Origin: Marinobacter koreensis
GTDB lineage: Bacteria; Pseudomonadota; Gammaproteobacteria; Pseudomonadales; Oleiphilaceae
NCBI RefSeq assembly: GCF_023156285.1
Contig: NZ_JAKZAJ010000004.1
Location: forward strand, 1 to 64,000
Length of the DNA stretch: 64,000 bases
Direction of reading: 5' to 3'
Shown here in pieces: positions 26,058 through 38,055 of this stretch. A program made the translations under genes and the position numbers. The notes beneath the pieces were generated by a model, which ran no database searches, was not told the DNA's origin, and was given only the letters and a program-made list of their open reading frames with translations. The first letter of the stretch is position 1. Each line of letters opens with the position of its first letter.

Positions 26058-27421
26058 TGGAGCTCGAAACGCTGTTTGTAATCGGCATGTTCGCTACCTT
26101 CGGCGTGCTGCTTTTGACTGGTTTTCCCGTTGCGTGGGTCCTTGGCGGTACGGCTGTGATCTGGACCGTGATCGGCGTGGTCGCGGTGGATCAGTTCGGA
26201 GCCGATCTGTGGTTTGACTATCCCTCTTCCATGGGCCTGGTGCCCGAACGGATATGGAGCATTGTTGAAAACCCGACGCTGGTCGCGCTGCCCATGTTCA
26301 TATTCATGGGCATCATGCTGGACCAGTCCGGCGTCGCCGAGCGTCTGATGACCAGCATGGTCAAGCTGTTCGGTAATGTTCGTGGCGGTTTTGCGGTTAC
26401 CGTGATTGTCATTGGTGTTCTTCTGGCTGCAACCACTGGGATCATCGGTGCGTCGGTGGTGCTTCTGGGCATGCTGTCACTGCCGGTCATGTTGCAGAGT
26501 AAATACGACAAGGGCTTTGCCGTGGGCACTGCCTGTGCCACGGGCACCCTGGGGATCCTGATCCCGCCGTCGATCATGCTGGTTCTGATGGCCGATCGGC
26601 TGGCGGTTCCCGAGGCGTCTGTGGGCGACCTGTTCATGGGCGCGTTCCTGCCCGGGCTGCTGCTGGGCACCATGTATGTCGCCTATGCGTTGATTCGCCC
26701 CTTCCTTCAGCCCAAGGTGGCTCCGGTTCCCGAGGGAATCGAGAAGGTCAGCTGGGGTCTGGTCTGGGAAGTCTTCAAGGCGGTACTTCCGACGGCCGCA
26801 CTGATCCTCGGTGTCCTCGGGTCCATCTTCGCCGGCATTGCAACACCAACGGAAGCCTCTGGTGTTGGCGCCCTGGGTGCCCTGATTCTGGCCCTGGCGG
26901 CCCGCCGACTGAACCTGGAGGTGCTCCGCTCTTCGCTGTACCAGACCACCCGGACGTCGGCTTTTATCTTTGCCATTTTCCTGGGCGCAACCGCGTTCTC
27001 CGTGGTACTGCGGGGTCTGGGCGGCGATGTCGTTATCAAGGATGCCCTGCTGGGCCTGCCCTTCGGCCCCGAGGGCGTCATCCTGACTATTCTGTTCGTG
27101 GTCTTCCTGCTCGGGTTCTTCCTGGACTGGGTTGAGATCACCCTGATCATCCTGCCGTTGGTGGCCCCCGTGGTTCAGCATCTGGGCTTTGATCTGGTGT
27201 GGTTCACCATCCTGTTCGCCATGTGCCTGCAGACCTCGTTCCTGACGCCTCCGGTCGGGTTTGCCCTGTTCTACATCAAGGGTGTGGCGCCACCGGAGAT
27301 CAAGGTGACAGACATATATCGTGGCGTTGTGCCCTACATTCTGATTCAGCTCGCGGCCCTGGCCATCGTGTTCGTGATTCCTAGTATTGCGACCTGGCTG
27401 CCGAGCATTGCTGCCAATTAA
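26057..27421 (+). CDS. TRAP transporter large permease (DctM family)
   Basis: 454 aa from the ATG that overlaps the DctQ stop, with GAGGAAG before it; the longer frame upstream is a shadow of DctQ. About 12-13 membrane helices. Family segments are [22 protein letters not shown], the [16 protein letters not shown] hairpin, [16 protein letters not shown] and [23 protein letters not shown]. It forms the transport channel. It lies 13 bp before the dehydrogenase gene in the same operon. Confidence 0.93.
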   Translation: MELETLFVIGMFATFGVLLLTGFPVAWVLGGTAVIWTVIGVVAVDQFGADLWFDYPSSMGLVPERIWSIVENPTLVALPMFIFMGIMLDQSGVAERLMTSMVKLFGNVRGGFAVTVIVIGVLLAATTGIIGASVVLLGMLSLPVMLQSKYDKGFAVGTACATGTLGILIPPSIMLVLMADRLAVPEASVGDLFMGAFLPGLLLGTMYVAYALIRPFLQPKVAPVPEGIEKVSWGLVWEVFKAVLPTAALILGVLGSIFAGIATPTEASGVGALGALILALAARRLNLEVLRSSLYQTTRTSAFIFAIFLGATAFSVVLRGLGGDVVIKDALLGLPFGPEGVILTILFVVFLLGFFLDWVEITLIILPLVAPVVQHLGFDLVWFTILFAMCLQTSFLTPPVGFALFYIKGVAPPEIKVTDIYRGVVPYILIQLAALAIVFVIPSIATWLPSIAAN

Positions 27422-27434
27422 GGAGAGACTGACA

Positions 27435-28214
27435 ATGCGTCTAGAGAACCGGATTGCCCTGATTACCGGGGCAGGCCGCGGTATTGGCCGCGCCATCGCC
27501 GAAGCCTACGGCCGGGAAGGGGCAAAGGTGGCGGTCGCCGACCTGACCCTCGACAGTGCACAGGAGACTGTGGCGGCCATCGAGCAGGCCGGAGGTACCG
27601 CCATGGCGGTGGCCATGGATGTAACCAACGAAACCCAGGTGGACCAGGGTGTCGAAGCGGTGGTGGAACAATGGGGCGGGCTGGACATCGCCCTCGCCAA
27701 CGCGGGCATCCAGCATATTGATCCGGTGCACAAGCTGGCCTTCTCGGACTGGAGCAAGGTTATGAGCGTGCACCTGGACGGCGCCTTCCTGGTGACCCGG
27801 GCCGCGCTCCGGCACATGTACGAAAGCGGTGGTGGCACCATGCTTTATATGGGCTCAGTGCATTCGCTGGAAGCCTCACCCCTGAAATCCCCCTACGTTG
27901 CCGCCAAGCACGGCATGCTTGGCCTCTGCCGGGCCGTTGCCAAGGAAGGCGCCGAACACGGCGTGCGCAGTAACATCATCTGCCCCGGCTTTGTTCGTAC
28001 ACCGCTGGTCGACAAGCAGATCCCGGAGCAGGCGAAGGAGCTTGGCATTTCTGAAGAGGAAGTGATCAGCAAGGTCATGCTGAAAAACACCGTGGACGGT
28101 GAATTCACAACCCTCGAAGACGTGGCGGAACTGGCCGTTCACCTGGCCGCGTTCCCCTCAGCCGCGTTGACTGGACAGTCCATCGTGGTCAGTCACGGAT
28201 GGCATATGCAGTAA
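27435..28214 (+). CDS. bdhA: 3-hydroxybutyrate dehydrogenase (SDR)
   Basis: 259 aa from ATG 27435, with AAGGAGAG upstream. Classical [11 protein letters not shown] cofactor loop (residues 11-18), NAG motif, catalytic Ser in [22 protein letters not shown] with Tyr and Lys of YxxxK, then the PG motif [15 protein letters not shown]. The SVHxLxAS..KxxYVAAKHG block is diagnostic of D-3-hydroxybutyrate dehydrogenases. It oxidises 3-hydroxybutyrate to acetoacetate with NAD+ in the cytosol. It sits between TRAP transport and acetoacetyl-CoA synthetase, which supports the call. Confidence 0.92.
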   Translation: MRLENRIALITGAGRGIGRAIAEAYGREGAKVAVADLTLDSAQETVAAIEQAGGTAMAVAMDVTNETQVDQGVEAVVEQWGGLDIALANAGIQHIDPVHKLAFSDWSKVMSVHLDGAFLVTRAALRHMYESGGGTMLYMGSVHSLEASPLKSPYVAAKHGMLGLCRAVAKEGAEHGVRSNIICPGFVRTPLVDKQIPEQAKELGISEEEVISKVMLKNTVDGEFTTLEDVAELAVHLAAFPSAALTGQSIVVSHGWHMQ

Positions 28215-28230
28215 GAATCAGGAGAAACGG

Positions 28231-30222
<1,992 letters not shown>

Positions 30223-30242
30223 TACCCTGTGGCAGCATGAGG

Positions 30243-30289
30243 CGGCGTATTGTTGACAATATAAGGTCGGAATACGCCGTTTCTTTTCA
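30243..30289 (+). terminator. Terminator of the 3-hydroxybutyrate operon
   Basis: Stem CGGCGTATT (30243-30251) with AATACGCCG (30271-30279), a 19-nt loop, then a T-rich tail TTTCTTTTC. Confidence 0.6.
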
Positions 30290-30321
30290 TCGCCCGAGAG
30301 GATGACGAAACCGTCTGAAGA

Positions 30322-30426
30322 GCGGTGGTGTGACCGCGGCCCAAAACTGTGCGGAGCCATGGATGGCGGAGCTCAAGCGCCCCATGGACGGGCTTGAGCG
30401 GGTTTTGGGCCGCGGGCGCACCGCCG
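30322..30426 (+). repeat. REP-like multi-hairpin element
   Basis: The outer arm GCGGCCCAAAAC (30336-30347) pairs with GTTTTGGGCCGC (30402-30413). Inside are a GCCAT-GG-ATGGC hairpin (30356-30367) and GCTCAAGC/GCTTGAGC (30371-30378 with 30392-30399) around CCCATGGACGG. The layout is that of gammaproteobacterial intergenic repeats with two CATGGA boxes. One copy in the window, so repetition is inferred from general resemblance. It belongs to a different class from the GATGTCTGAG repeats. Confidence 0.6.
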
Positions 30427-30680
30427 CGATACTCCCGGATCAGAAAAATCAAAATGTTAGAAACTTTCGTAAATTCCTGCCATTTCATCGTCCTGTAACC
30501 GAAGATCTGGCATTTTTAGTCCGTTCTTATACTAAGATCGTAACCAAGAATTACGAAAAAATGGTATCTTAGTAGCCCTATCAAAAGTTCCTGAATCAGT
30601 CATGGCGCAGGCCCCCTGTCCAAAAGACCCCGGGCCCGGCAATGACCGTCCTGAATCCACCCAATAGCCTGAGGACGAAA
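30427..30680. other. AT-rich upstream region of icd
   Basis: About 250 bp with much lower GC than neighbours. A TATACT hexamer in CTTATACTAAG (about 30527-30538) is a possible -10 box, without a good -35 partner. No gene is seen. The gap between aacS and icd is 458 bp and also holds the terminator and REP-like element. Confidence 0.35.
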
Positions 30681-32924
30681 ATGACATCATCCAAAGCCAA
30701 GATTGTCTACACACTGACCGACGAGGCACCCGCTCTCGCCACGCGGTCCCTGCTTCCCATCCTGGAAACCTTCTCCAAGCCGGCTGGCATTGAATTCGAA
30801 ACCAGCGACATTTCTCTCGCGGCGCGTATCCTGGCGGCGTTTCCGGATTACCTTGAGGAAGATCAGCGCGTCCCGGATGCCCTGGCTGAATTGGGTGAGT
30901 ACACCAAGGACCCGGACGCCAACATCATCAAGCTTCCGAACATCTCTGCGTCCATTCCCCAGCTGCGTGCGGCCATCAAGGAGCTGAACGAGCAGGGCTA
31001 CAAGGTGCCCGAGTACAAGGAGCATCCGGAGACCGACGAAGAGAAAGAAGTCCAGGCCCGATACAGCAAGGTGCTGGGCAGTGCCGTCAACCCCGTCCTG
31101 CGGGAGGGTAATTCCGATCGTCGTGCGCCGGCAGCGGTCAAGGCCTTCGCCCGCAAATACCCGCACACCATGGGCGAGTGGAGCCCGGCTTCCCGTACCC
31201 ACGTCGCGCACATGCGCGGTGGCGATTTCTACTCCAGCGAACAGTCCGTCACCCTGGACAAGGCCACCAATGCCCGCATCGTGTTCGAGAACAAGAAGGG
31301 TGAGCAGACCGTTCTGAAACCCGAACTGCCGCTGCAGGAAGGCGAAGTGCTGGACGGCATGTTCATGAGCAAGAAGGCGCTGGTGAAATTCTTCGAGGAC
31401 GCCATTGCGGACTGCGAGAACACCGGTGTCATGTTCTCCCTGCACGTGAAAGCCACCATGATGAAGATCTCCCACCCGATCGTATTCGGTCATGCGGTGA
31501 AGGTCTTTTTCAAGGAGCTGTTCGACAAGTACGGCGATCTCTTCGAAGAGATCGGTGTGAACCCGAACAACGGCCTGTCCTCCGTTGTCGAAAAGATCAA
31601 GCAGCTGCCGGAGTCCAAGCAGGAAGAAATCCAGGAAGCCCTGCATGCCTGCTACGAGCACCGTCCGGAAATCGCGATGGTAGACTCGGTCAAGGGCATC
31701 ACCAACCTGCACGTCCCCAGCGACGTCATCGTTGATGCCTCCATGCCGGCCATGATCCGCAACTCCGGCAAGATGTGGGCCCGGGATGGCAAGCTGAAGG
31801 ACACCAAGGCGGTCATGCCGGAGTCCACCTACGCCACGATCTACCAGGAAGTCATCAACTTCTGTAAGACCCACGGTGCGTTCGATCCGACCACCATGGG
31901 TACCGTGCCCAACGTCGGCCTGATGGCCCAGAAGGCGGAAGAGTATGGTTCCCACGACAAGACCTTCGAAATCAAGGAAGACGGCATTGTTCGTGTGATC
32001 GCCGAGGACGGTACCGTCCTGACCGAGCACAACGTTGAGCAGGGCGATATCTGGCGTGCCTGCCAGACCAAGGATCTGCCGATCCGTGACTGGGTCAAGC
32101 TGGCTGTCAGTCGTGCCCGCGCCACCGGTATGCCGGCCGTGTTCTGGCTGGACGACGAGCGCGCCCACGACGCCCAGCTGATCAAGAAAGTCGAGATGTA
32201 CCTCAAGGAGCACGATACCGAAGGTCTGGATATCCGCATCATGTCTCCGGTTCGTGCCATCCGCTGGACCATGGAACGTCTGATCCGCGGCCTGGACACC
32301 ATCTCTGTCACCGGTAACGTCCTGCGGGATTACCTCACTGACCTTTTCCCGATCCTGGAACTGGGTACCAGCGCAAAAATGCTGTCCATCGTACCGCTGC
32401 TTAATGGCGGTGGCCTGTACGAGACTGGCGCTGGTGGTTCCGCACCCAAGCACGTGCAGCAGCTGATTCAGGAGAATCACCTGCGCTGGGATTCACTGGG
32501 TGAGTTCCTGGCGACGGCCGTGTCCCTGGACGAACTGGGCGAGAAGCAGCACAACGAGCGCGCTCGTCTGCTCGGCCAGACTCTGGACAAGGCGACCGAG
32601 CGCCTGTTGGAGAACAACCAGTCACCGTCCCGGGTCACCGGCGAGCTGGACAACCGCGGCTCCCACTTCCACCTGGCCCGCTACTGGGCGGAAGAGTTGT
32701 CGAAGCAGGACGACGACAAGGAACTCAAGGAGTTCTTCACGAAACTGTCCAAGCAGCTGGAAGAGAACAAGGACAAGATCCTGGAAGAAATGACCGTGGT
32801 ACAGGGGCATCCCGCCGATATCGGTGGTTACTACCACCCGCCGATGGAAAAGGTCTGCCACGTCATGCAGCCGAGCGAGACCCTCAACAAGATCCTTGAG
32901 GACGCCCGTGCGTCTGTGAAGTGA
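30681..32924 (+). CDS. icd: Isocitrate dehydrogenase, NADP-dependent, monomeric type
   Basis: 747 aa from ATG 30681, preceded by GAGGACG; this matches the roughly 740-aa monomeric IDH family and not the 416-aa dimeric enzyme. Family segments: [18 protein letters not shown] at the start, [48 protein letters not shown] for isocitrate binding, [19 protein letters not shown], and [22 protein letters not shown]. It converts isocitrate to 2-oxoglutarate in the TCA cycle and yields NADPH. It is a single-gene unit between an AT-rich upstream region and a strong terminator. Confidence 0.97.
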   Translation: MTSSKAKIVYTLTDEAPALATRSLLPILETFSKPAGIEFETSDISLAARILAAFPDYLEEDQRVPDALAELGEYTKDPDANIIKLPNISASIPQLRAAIKELNEQGYKVPEYKEHPETDEEKEVQARYSKVLGSAVNPVLREGNSDRRAPAAVKAFARKYPHTMGEWSPASRTHVAHMRGGDFYSSEQSVTLDKATNARIVFENKKGEQTVLKPELPLQEGEVLDGMFMSKKALVKFFEDAIADCENTGVMFSLHVKATMMKISHPIVFGHAVKVFFKELFDKYGDLFEEIGVNPNNGLSSVVEKIKQLPESKQEEIQEALHACYEHRPEIAMVDSVKGITNLHVPSDVIVDASMPAMIRNSGKMWARDGKLKDTKAVMPESTYATIYQEVINFCKTHGAFDPTTMGTVPNVGLMAQKAEEYGSHDKTFEIKEDGIVRVIAEDGTVLTEHNVEQGDIWRACQTKDLPIRDWVKLAVSRARATGMPAVFWLDDERAHDAQLIKKVEMYLKEHDTEGLDIRIMSPVRAIRWTMERLIRGLDTISVTGNVLRDYLTDLFPILELGTSAKMLSIVPLLNGGGLYETGAGGSAPKHVQQLIQENHLRWDSLGEFLATAVSLDELGEKQHNERARLLGQTLDKATERLLENNQSPSRVTGELDNRGSHFHLARYWAEELSKQDDDKELKEFFTKLSKQLEENKDKILEEMTVVQGHPADIGGYYHPPMEKVCHVMQPSETLNKILEDARASVK

Positions 32925-32955
32925 TCTGGTCAGGCCCGGCCTGACAGACTGGAAA

Positions 32956-32987
32956 ACCGGAGTGCCCGAGGGGCCTCCGGTTTTTTT
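32956..32987 (+). terminator. Intrinsic terminator of icd
   Basis: ACCGGAG-T-GCCC (32956-32967) pairs with GGGC-CTCCGGT (32971-32981) around a GAG loop, followed by seven T. It lies between the convergent genes icd and ybaK. Confidence 0.9.
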
Positions 32988-33006
32988 ATGCCTGCGCTGG
33001 AAGGTG

Positions 33007-33477
33007 TTATTCCTGTTGCAACGGTGCGTAGTGTCCGCCGGTGAGTGACAGCAGATCGTCCGGCGCCAGCTCGATTTCCAGGCCTCGCCGCCCGGCACTC
33101 ACGTAAATGGTCGGAAAGGATTGTGCCGACTCGTCGATCACCGTGCGCAGCCGCTTTTTCTGGCCCAGCGGACTGACGCCGCCAAGCACATAACCGGTGG
33201 CTTTCTGGACTTCCTTTTTGTCGGCCATGGCGGCCTTTTTGCCACTGGCCGCCTTCGCCACCAGTTTCATGCTGAGCATGGCACTGACCGGCAGAACGGC
33301 CACGACCAGTTCCTTGCCGTCCACGGTCACCACCAGGGTTTTGAATACCTGCTCCGCCGGGACCCCCATTTTCTCCGCGGCTTCCTCACCATAACTTTCA
33401 CTGTTCGGATCATGCTGATATTCGTGGATCTGGTGGCTGACCTTCGCCCGCTTCGCGGTGTTGATCCCGGGTGTCAT
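33007..33477 (-). CDS. ybaK: Cys-tRNA(Pro)/Cys-tRNA(Cys) deacylase YbaK/EbsC
   Basis: 156 aa, family length. Typical parts: HQIHEYQHDPNSESYGEEAAEKMGVPAEQVFKTLVV, the central GKKAAMADKKEVQKATGYVLGGVSPLGQKKRL with the conserved lysine and GGVSP loop, and IYVSAGRRGLEIELAPDDLLSL. It hydrolyses cysteine misattached to tRNA(Pro) in the cytosol. It is convergent with icd and divergent from the diguanylate cyclase gene across 105 bp. Confidence 0.95.
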   Translation of the reverse strand: MTPGINTAKRAKVSHQIHEYQHDPNSESYGEEAAEKMGVPAEQVFKTLVVTVDGKELVVAVLPVSAMLSMKLVAKAASGKKAAMADKKEVQKATGYVLGGVSPLGQKKRLRTVIDESAQSFPTIYVSAGRRGLEIELAPDDLLSLTGGHYAPLQQE

Positions 33478-33582
33478 GGGAACTCCTTTTTACGATGCTT
33501 GACTTCCCGGTTCTCGACTTGAGGCGCGGGCAGTACTATTTTGCTAGAAGAAACAGAACCGAATTCGGGATAAAGGGTATCC

Positions 33583-34845
33583 ATGGCTTCATTCGATGTC
33601 GACAGGCGGCGCAAGCGACGCCTGGACGACGAAAGCGGTCCGGTGCGTCGCGCGCTTTGGGCCGTACTGGTTTACATTCTGTTTGGTACCGCCTGGATCG
33701 CCTTTTCAGATCGTCTGGTTGAGCACTGGTTTCCGGCATCTAATGTGCTTACCGTTGTGCAGACCTGGAAAGGCTTTCTGTTCGTGCTGCTGACAGGCGC
33801 CGTCCTGTTCGCGGTGACGCTTCGCCAGCTCAACAAGGATCGCAAGCTTTTGAGGTTGCAGCACAATCAGAGGCTGGCCCTTCGCAAGCGTGAGCGACAG
33901 TTGTCCATCCTGATGGACAACCTGCCGGGGATGGCGTACCGGTGCCGCTTTGACCAGTACTGGACCATGCTGTTTGTTTCTCAGGGGTGTGAGCGGCTGA
34001 CCGGCTATCTGCCGGAAGAACTCGTGAACAATCGCAGTATTCCCTTTGCCGATCTGATAGCCAGCGACGATATCAACGAAACCTTAACCGCCGATGTTCA
34101 GGACGCCCTGGAAAAAGGCGAGCCTTTCTCCCTGGAATACCCGTTGATCCGTAAGGACGGTCGGGAAATCTGGGTCTGGGAGCGGGGGCGTGGCGTTGAG
34201 GATGACGGTGGTGAGCTGGTATTGGAAGGCATCGTTCTCGACATTTCAGATCGCAAGGCGCTCGAAGACGAACTCGAGGAACTTGCCATCCGGGATCCGC
34301 TGACCGGCCTGTTCAACCGGCGGGAAACAACCCGTCTGCTGGATGAAGAAGTGCAGCGGGCCAGGCGTTATGGCCGGTCCATGGCTGTGCTCTGGATCGA
34401 TTTCGATCACTTCAAGGAGATCAACGATACCCATGGTCATGCGGCGGGTGACCGGGTGCTGATTTCCACCAGTCAGTTGTTGTCGGAAAGCGTTCGCAGT
34501 GTTGATATTGTGGGTCGGTTCGGTGGCGAGGAGTTCGTCATTATCCTGCCCGAAATGGACGTCCCCGAGGCACAGGAAACGGCGGAACGGTTGCGTCAGA
34601 AGGTCGGCGGTACTCGCATCCTGCTGGACAATGGCGACAGTGTCGGGTTGACCATCAGCGTCGGGGTTGCTGTCTATCCCGAACACGGAATCAATCCGGA
34701 AAGGCTCTGCGCTGCCGCCGACAAGGCCATGTACACCGCCAAGACCGAAGGACGCAATCGGGTCGTTATGGCACTTCGGCCAATGTCATCGGAGGAAACC
34801 CCCGACACACTCGAACCTTCAGCCTCGAACAACGATAAACGATAA
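33583..34845 (+). CDS. PAS-GGDEF diguanylate cyclase, membrane-bound
   Basis: 420 aa. Two membrane helices (about 24-46 and 63-82) are followed by a PAS domain with PAC tail (about 100-225), then GGDEF (about 235-400) with an intact GGEEF at 314-318. An RSVD inhibitory site stands five residues before it, so product feedback is expected. It makes cyclic-di-GMP at the inner membrane. The stop is one base before the start of the serine hydrolase gene (TAAT-ATG), so the two genes are co-transcribed. Confidence 0.92.
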   Translation: MASFDVDRRRKRRLDDESGPVRRALWAVLVYILFGTAWIAFSDRLVEHWFPASNVLTVVQTWKGFLFVLLTGAVLFAVTLRQLNKDRKLLRLQHNQRLALRKRERQLSILMDNLPGMAYRCRFDQYWTMLFVSQGCERLTGYLPEELVNNRSIPFADLIASDDINETLTADVQDALEKGEPFSLEYPLIRKDGREIWVWERGRGVEDDGGELVLEGIVLDISDRKALEDELEELAIRDPLTGLFNRRETTRLLDEEVQRARRYGRSMAVLWIDFDHFKEINDTHGHAAGDRVLISTSQLLSESVRSVDIVGRFGGEEFVIILPEMDVPEAQETAERLRQKVGGTRILLDNGDSVGLTISVGVAVYPEHGINPERLCAAADKAMYTAKTEGRNRVVMALRPMSSEETPDTLEPSASNNDKR

Positions 34846-34846
34846 T

Positions 34847-36133
34847 ATGAAGTCGATTACCCGTCGTACCCTGCACACCTTCGAAGTGCCTAAAGACCTT
34901 GCCAGCGTTACCTTCCGGGACCCCGATGGCGAACATCCCGCGGCGGCGGGCGTGTCGCCGTCCTCCGTTGAAGCCGTCTGGCGCAGTGTCGAGTCGTTGT
35001 ACCGGACGGGGGTTCATCCGGGGATCCAGTTATCGGTACGTCACCGGGGCCATCAGGTCCTGCATCGGGCGATCGGCCATACCCGGGGTAACGGCCCGGA
35101 GGATGGGCCCGAAACCCCGAAGGTACCGATGACCACGGACACACCCATCTGCTATTTCTCAGCGTCCAAGGCGGTGACCGGCCTGCTGATGCACATGCTG
35201 TCCGAGCAGGGTCTGGTCAACCTGATGGATCCGGTGTCCTATTACTGCCCGGAGTTTGCCAGTCATGGCAAGCGGACGATCACCGTTCACCAGATTCTTT
35301 CCCATCGGGGCGGTATTCCGGCCATTCCACGGGAGACGCCGATCGATGTGCTCTGGGATCGGGACGAAATCTGGCGGATCCTGTGCGCTGCCAGGCCGGT
35401 AGAGGTCGATGGTGCCAAGGTGGCCTATCACGCCATCACCGGGGGCTTTGTCCTGCAACGGGTGCTGGAGAAGGTGACCGGGGCCAGTATTGAAGCCTAT
35501 ATCGACGAGCATCTTCGCAAACCGATGGGTATGAAGTGGTTTACCTACGGTATTGCCCCCGAACATCTCACCGAGCTGGCCACCAATTATGCCACTGGTC
35601 CGAGACCGGTCTTTCCGGTGTCATGGGTCGTGAACCGGGCCCTCGGCGGGGATATCAAGACCGTTGAACAGGTGACCAACGATCCCCGGTTCCAGGAGGC
35701 GGTGATTCCGGCCGGCAATCTCTGCGGCACGGCGGAAGAGATGGGCCGGTTTTTCCAGATGATGCTCAATGGTGGCGTCTGGAACGGCAAGCGGATATGC
35801 CGGGAAATCACCATCAAGCGGGCTGTCCAGCAGTTCGGTTCCCTGCAGATCGATCGGACCATGATGATTCCGATGCGCTTCAGTGCCGGCCTGATGCTCG
35901 GCGGCAACCCCGTTGGCCTGTGGGGCCCCCAGAGCCGGTATGCCTTTGGTCACATCGGCCTGATCAACAAAATGTGCTGGGCCGACCCTGCCCGTGATAT
36001 TTCGGTCAGCCTGCTCAACACCGGCATCCCCATCGTAGGTCATCACCTGCCGGCCCTCGCGCGCTTCGTTTACACGGTGTGCAAGCAGTTCCCGCTGATT
36101 CCGGAAACCCAGCGGCCCCTGGTCGCGATCTGA
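34847..36133 (+). CDS. Serine hydrolase of the beta-lactamase/EstB family
   Basis: 428 aa from ATG 34847. The SxxK motif is SASK in CYFSASKAVTGLLMHML (about residue 105); the second motif is probably YHA in VAYHAITGGFVLQRVLEKVTG; and VHQILSHRGGIPAIPRETP is the usual EstB-type strand. No signal peptide, so it is probably cytosolic and an esterase, not a resistance beta-lactamase. Start and context suggest translation coupled to the diguanylate cyclase gene. The substrate is unknown. Confidence 0.82.
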   Translation: MKSITRRTLHTFEVPKDLASVTFRDPDGEHPAAAGVSPSSVEAVWRSVESLYRTGVHPGIQLSVRHRGHQVLHRAIGHTRGNGPEDGPETPKVPMTTDTPICYFSASKAVTGLLMHMLSEQGLVNLMDPVSYYCPEFASHGKRTITVHQILSHRGGIPAIPRETPIDVLWDRDEIWRILCAARPVEVDGAKVAYHAITGGFVLQRVLEKVTGASIEAYIDEHLRKPMGMKWFTYGIAPEHLTELATNYATGPRPVFPVSWVVNRALGGDIKTVEQVTNDPRFQEAVIPAGNLCGTAEEMGRFFQMMLNGGVWNGKRICREITIKRAVQQFGSLQIDRTMMIPMRFSAGLMLGGNPVGLWGPQSRYAFGHIGLINKMCWADPARDISVSLLNTGIPIVGHHLPALARFVYTVCKQFPLIPETQRPLVAI

Positions 36134-36134
36134 T

Positions 36135-36479
36135 TCAGAGGGTTTCGACCTGGGCTTCCAGGATGCCGAGCACCGAGGACAGGATGTCCCGGAAATCGGT
36201 CAGGGTCTGGGTGCGCTGAATGACATCTTCACGGTGTTCGTCCAGCCGCTCCAGCTTGGGCACAACCCGCCGCATCCCTTCGGTCACCACTTCGTAGGGG
36301 AAGTGGTGATCCTGAACGCTCAGCTTATTGATCTCGGCCACTTCCTGGCTGAGGATGCTGATGATGTCATAAAGCATGTCCTTGTGCTGGATACTGCTGG
36401 CTTCCCAGTAGGCATCATCCAGCAACTCCAGCAGTGACTGGTATTCTCGGAGCGTGTCCGCAACGGTGGTCTGGGTCAT
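36135..36479 (-). CDS. Hypothetical helical protein, 114 aa
   Basis: Acidic, mostly helical, soluble protein (MTQTTVADTLREYQSLLELLDDAYW...), with no family I recognise and no cysteine motif or membrane segment. It converges on the serine hydrolase gene with a one-base gap and is divergent from the small gene at 36688 across about 208 bp. The clean frame and absence of a better frame support it being real. Confidence 0.6.
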   Translation of the reverse strand: MTQTTVADTLREYQSLLELLDDAYWEASSIQHKDMLYDIISILSQEVAEINKLSVQDHHFPYEVVTEGMRRVVPKLERLDEHREDVIQRTQTLTDFRDILSSVLGILEAQVETL

Positions 36480-36687
36480 GGTTTTCTCGACTTCTGCTGT
36501 GGCCCGGAATGGACGGGAAACGCATTGGTTGCCAGATGGAACTATAGCAGGCGATCTGGCGTGTCAGGCATATGGGGCCGGTCCGCAAAAGTGAAACACA
36601 GTTCATTTTTATTGCAGTCCGCCCCGGGAACAGGCAGACTGCCACTCAGAAACCGGATGTTTCAGTGCTCAACGGACGAGGCCGAAC

Positions 36688-36927
36688 ATGGAAAAAACCG
36701 ATCCCCCACGCCCGGCGCAGACCCGCCGCTCGGTCCGGCTGGACCAGCATGAGAGTGTGCGTAGCCACGTGCGCGACCAGGTGCGCTCCGAAGTCGAACG
36801 ACTGGAACGCCGCATCGAAACCCTCCGACTTACCCGGGCGCCCCATGCCGACATCATGATCTCTGCTTACGAGCGATTACTGGATCAGAAGAGTTCTTTT
36901 CTCGAATCATGGGATTTAGTCGATTGA
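36688..36927 (+). CDS. Hypothetical small charged protein, 79 aa
   Basis: Rich in Arg and Glu with a coiled-coil-like middle (VRDQVRSEVERLERRIETLRLTR, about 28-50). GGACGAGG precedes the ATG at suitable spacing. No family recognised. It may bind another protein through the coiled coil. Convergent with the lipoprotein gene 14 bp away. Confidence 0.55.
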   Translation: MEKTDPPRPAQTRRSVRLDQHESVRSHVRDQVRSEVERLERRIETLRLTRAPHADIMISAYERLLDQKSSFLESWDLVD

Positions 36928-36941
36928 GAGTCTTATAGCCT

Positions 36942-37949
36942 CTATTGAGTTCTGCGCTCAGGAATTTTTGTGCCCGTATATTTCAGCTCTTCCTCTCCAT
37001 CTTGCTGGTTACCGCAGTAGGCCGGATTTGGGGTGCTACTTTCATTGACGGTCTTATAGGAGGGTTCATCTTTTGATGTGAATACCTGAACAAGCTGGCT
37101 TTGGTAGTTTACGACAACTTTTATGCAGTCTGGCTCATCCGCCCCGATCATTATCCCCGAGGTTTTACTCAGTGTGAGTGTGTCACGTTGCTGATTAATG
37201 AACTCCTGTAATAGCTCAAGTTCACCGAGCGTTCGGCTCGTTAGATCAGTCGCCGCATATTCCGGGCGATTATATCCTGCAGTCCGAAATTCATCGCCGT
37301 CATATTGAGCGCTCCAGAATGCACTTTTCAGTTCAGGGATGTTGGTTTCAGAGTTGGCAGTGCCGCTTGCAATAAACTGAAAAGAACGAAAAATCTTATT
37401 TATCCCCGGGTTGCTTTTCCAGTCCAGTAACGGATAGATCCAGTTCTGGTCACTGGCTGGTGTTGCTTTGTCAGGATTTAGTTCCGTGAGGCGAATTAAC
37501 GCGTCTTTGACTGGCGTATTGTAATTAGCGGCGTCGCCGTTGGTCAGAGCCCGGCGGACCAGATCTCGTCCGTCGTTGAAATTTCCTATCTGGTTTGAGG
37601 AGATGATTTCGTTAAGCAAATCCAATGGATTGCGAGCACGAATGTAATCGGTGCCCTCATCATTGGGTGTGAGCCCCATTAACCTGTCTAACCGAGCTTG
37701 GAGTTGATCGGAAAACCCTTGGTCATTCCCTTCGGTAGAGGGCTCGACGCCCCGATATAAATCGCGAAAAATGGTATGAGGTAGTACCGGTGGCAATCCG
37801 CTTTGGTTTTCAAGGGCAAACGTGTTGAGCGACTTATTCACATCGGTTGCTGGATTATAGTAGCTGGGTCCCCCGGCAGTTTCCGTTCCGCATCCTGCCA
37901 AATTCATCAATATTACGGAAAAAGTGGCAAAAATGCGGGAATGTCTCAT
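36942..37949 (-). CDS. Hypothetical lipoprotein of low GC content
   Basis: 335 aa. The signal ends in a lipobox (LAGC, Cys20), followed by GTETAGGPSYYNPATD, so it should be a lipid-anchored envelope protein. GGAG stands 8 nt before the ATG. The mature part is rich in Asn, Asp, Ser and Thr and I do not recognise the family. By eye the base composition is near 47% GC while flanking genes are near 60%, which suggests recent acquisition or weak codon selection. It is divergent from the hybrid kinase gene. Confidence 0.7.
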   Translation of the reverse strand: MRHSRIFATFSVILMNLAGCGTETAGGPSYYNPATDVNKSLNTFALENQSGLPPVLPHTIFRDLYRGVEPSTEGNDQGFSDQLQARLDRLMGLTPNDEGTDYIRARNPLDLLNEIISSNQIGNFNDGRDLVRRALTNGDAANYNTPVKDALIRLTELNPDKATPASDQNWIYPLLDWKSNPGINKIFRSFQFIASGTANSETNIPELKSAFWSAQYDGDEFRTAGYNRPEYAATDLTSRTLGELELLQEFINQQRDTLTLSKTSGIMIGADEPDCIKVVVNYQSQLVQVFTSKDEPSYKTVNESSTPNPAYCGNQQDGEEELKYTGTKIPERRTQ

Positions 37950-38055
37950 TTGTGAAACTCCGGGATGCAGTAGAAGGAATTTAGCGATAGAGTGTATAAG
38001 GCTCGCGTCGACAATAACTTATAATTTGGCGTCTGGCCCGCGCGGAGATCACATT

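Noticed and set aside
30687..32480. 597-codon minus-strand open frame
   Set aside because: Antisense mirror of icd, which is certain.
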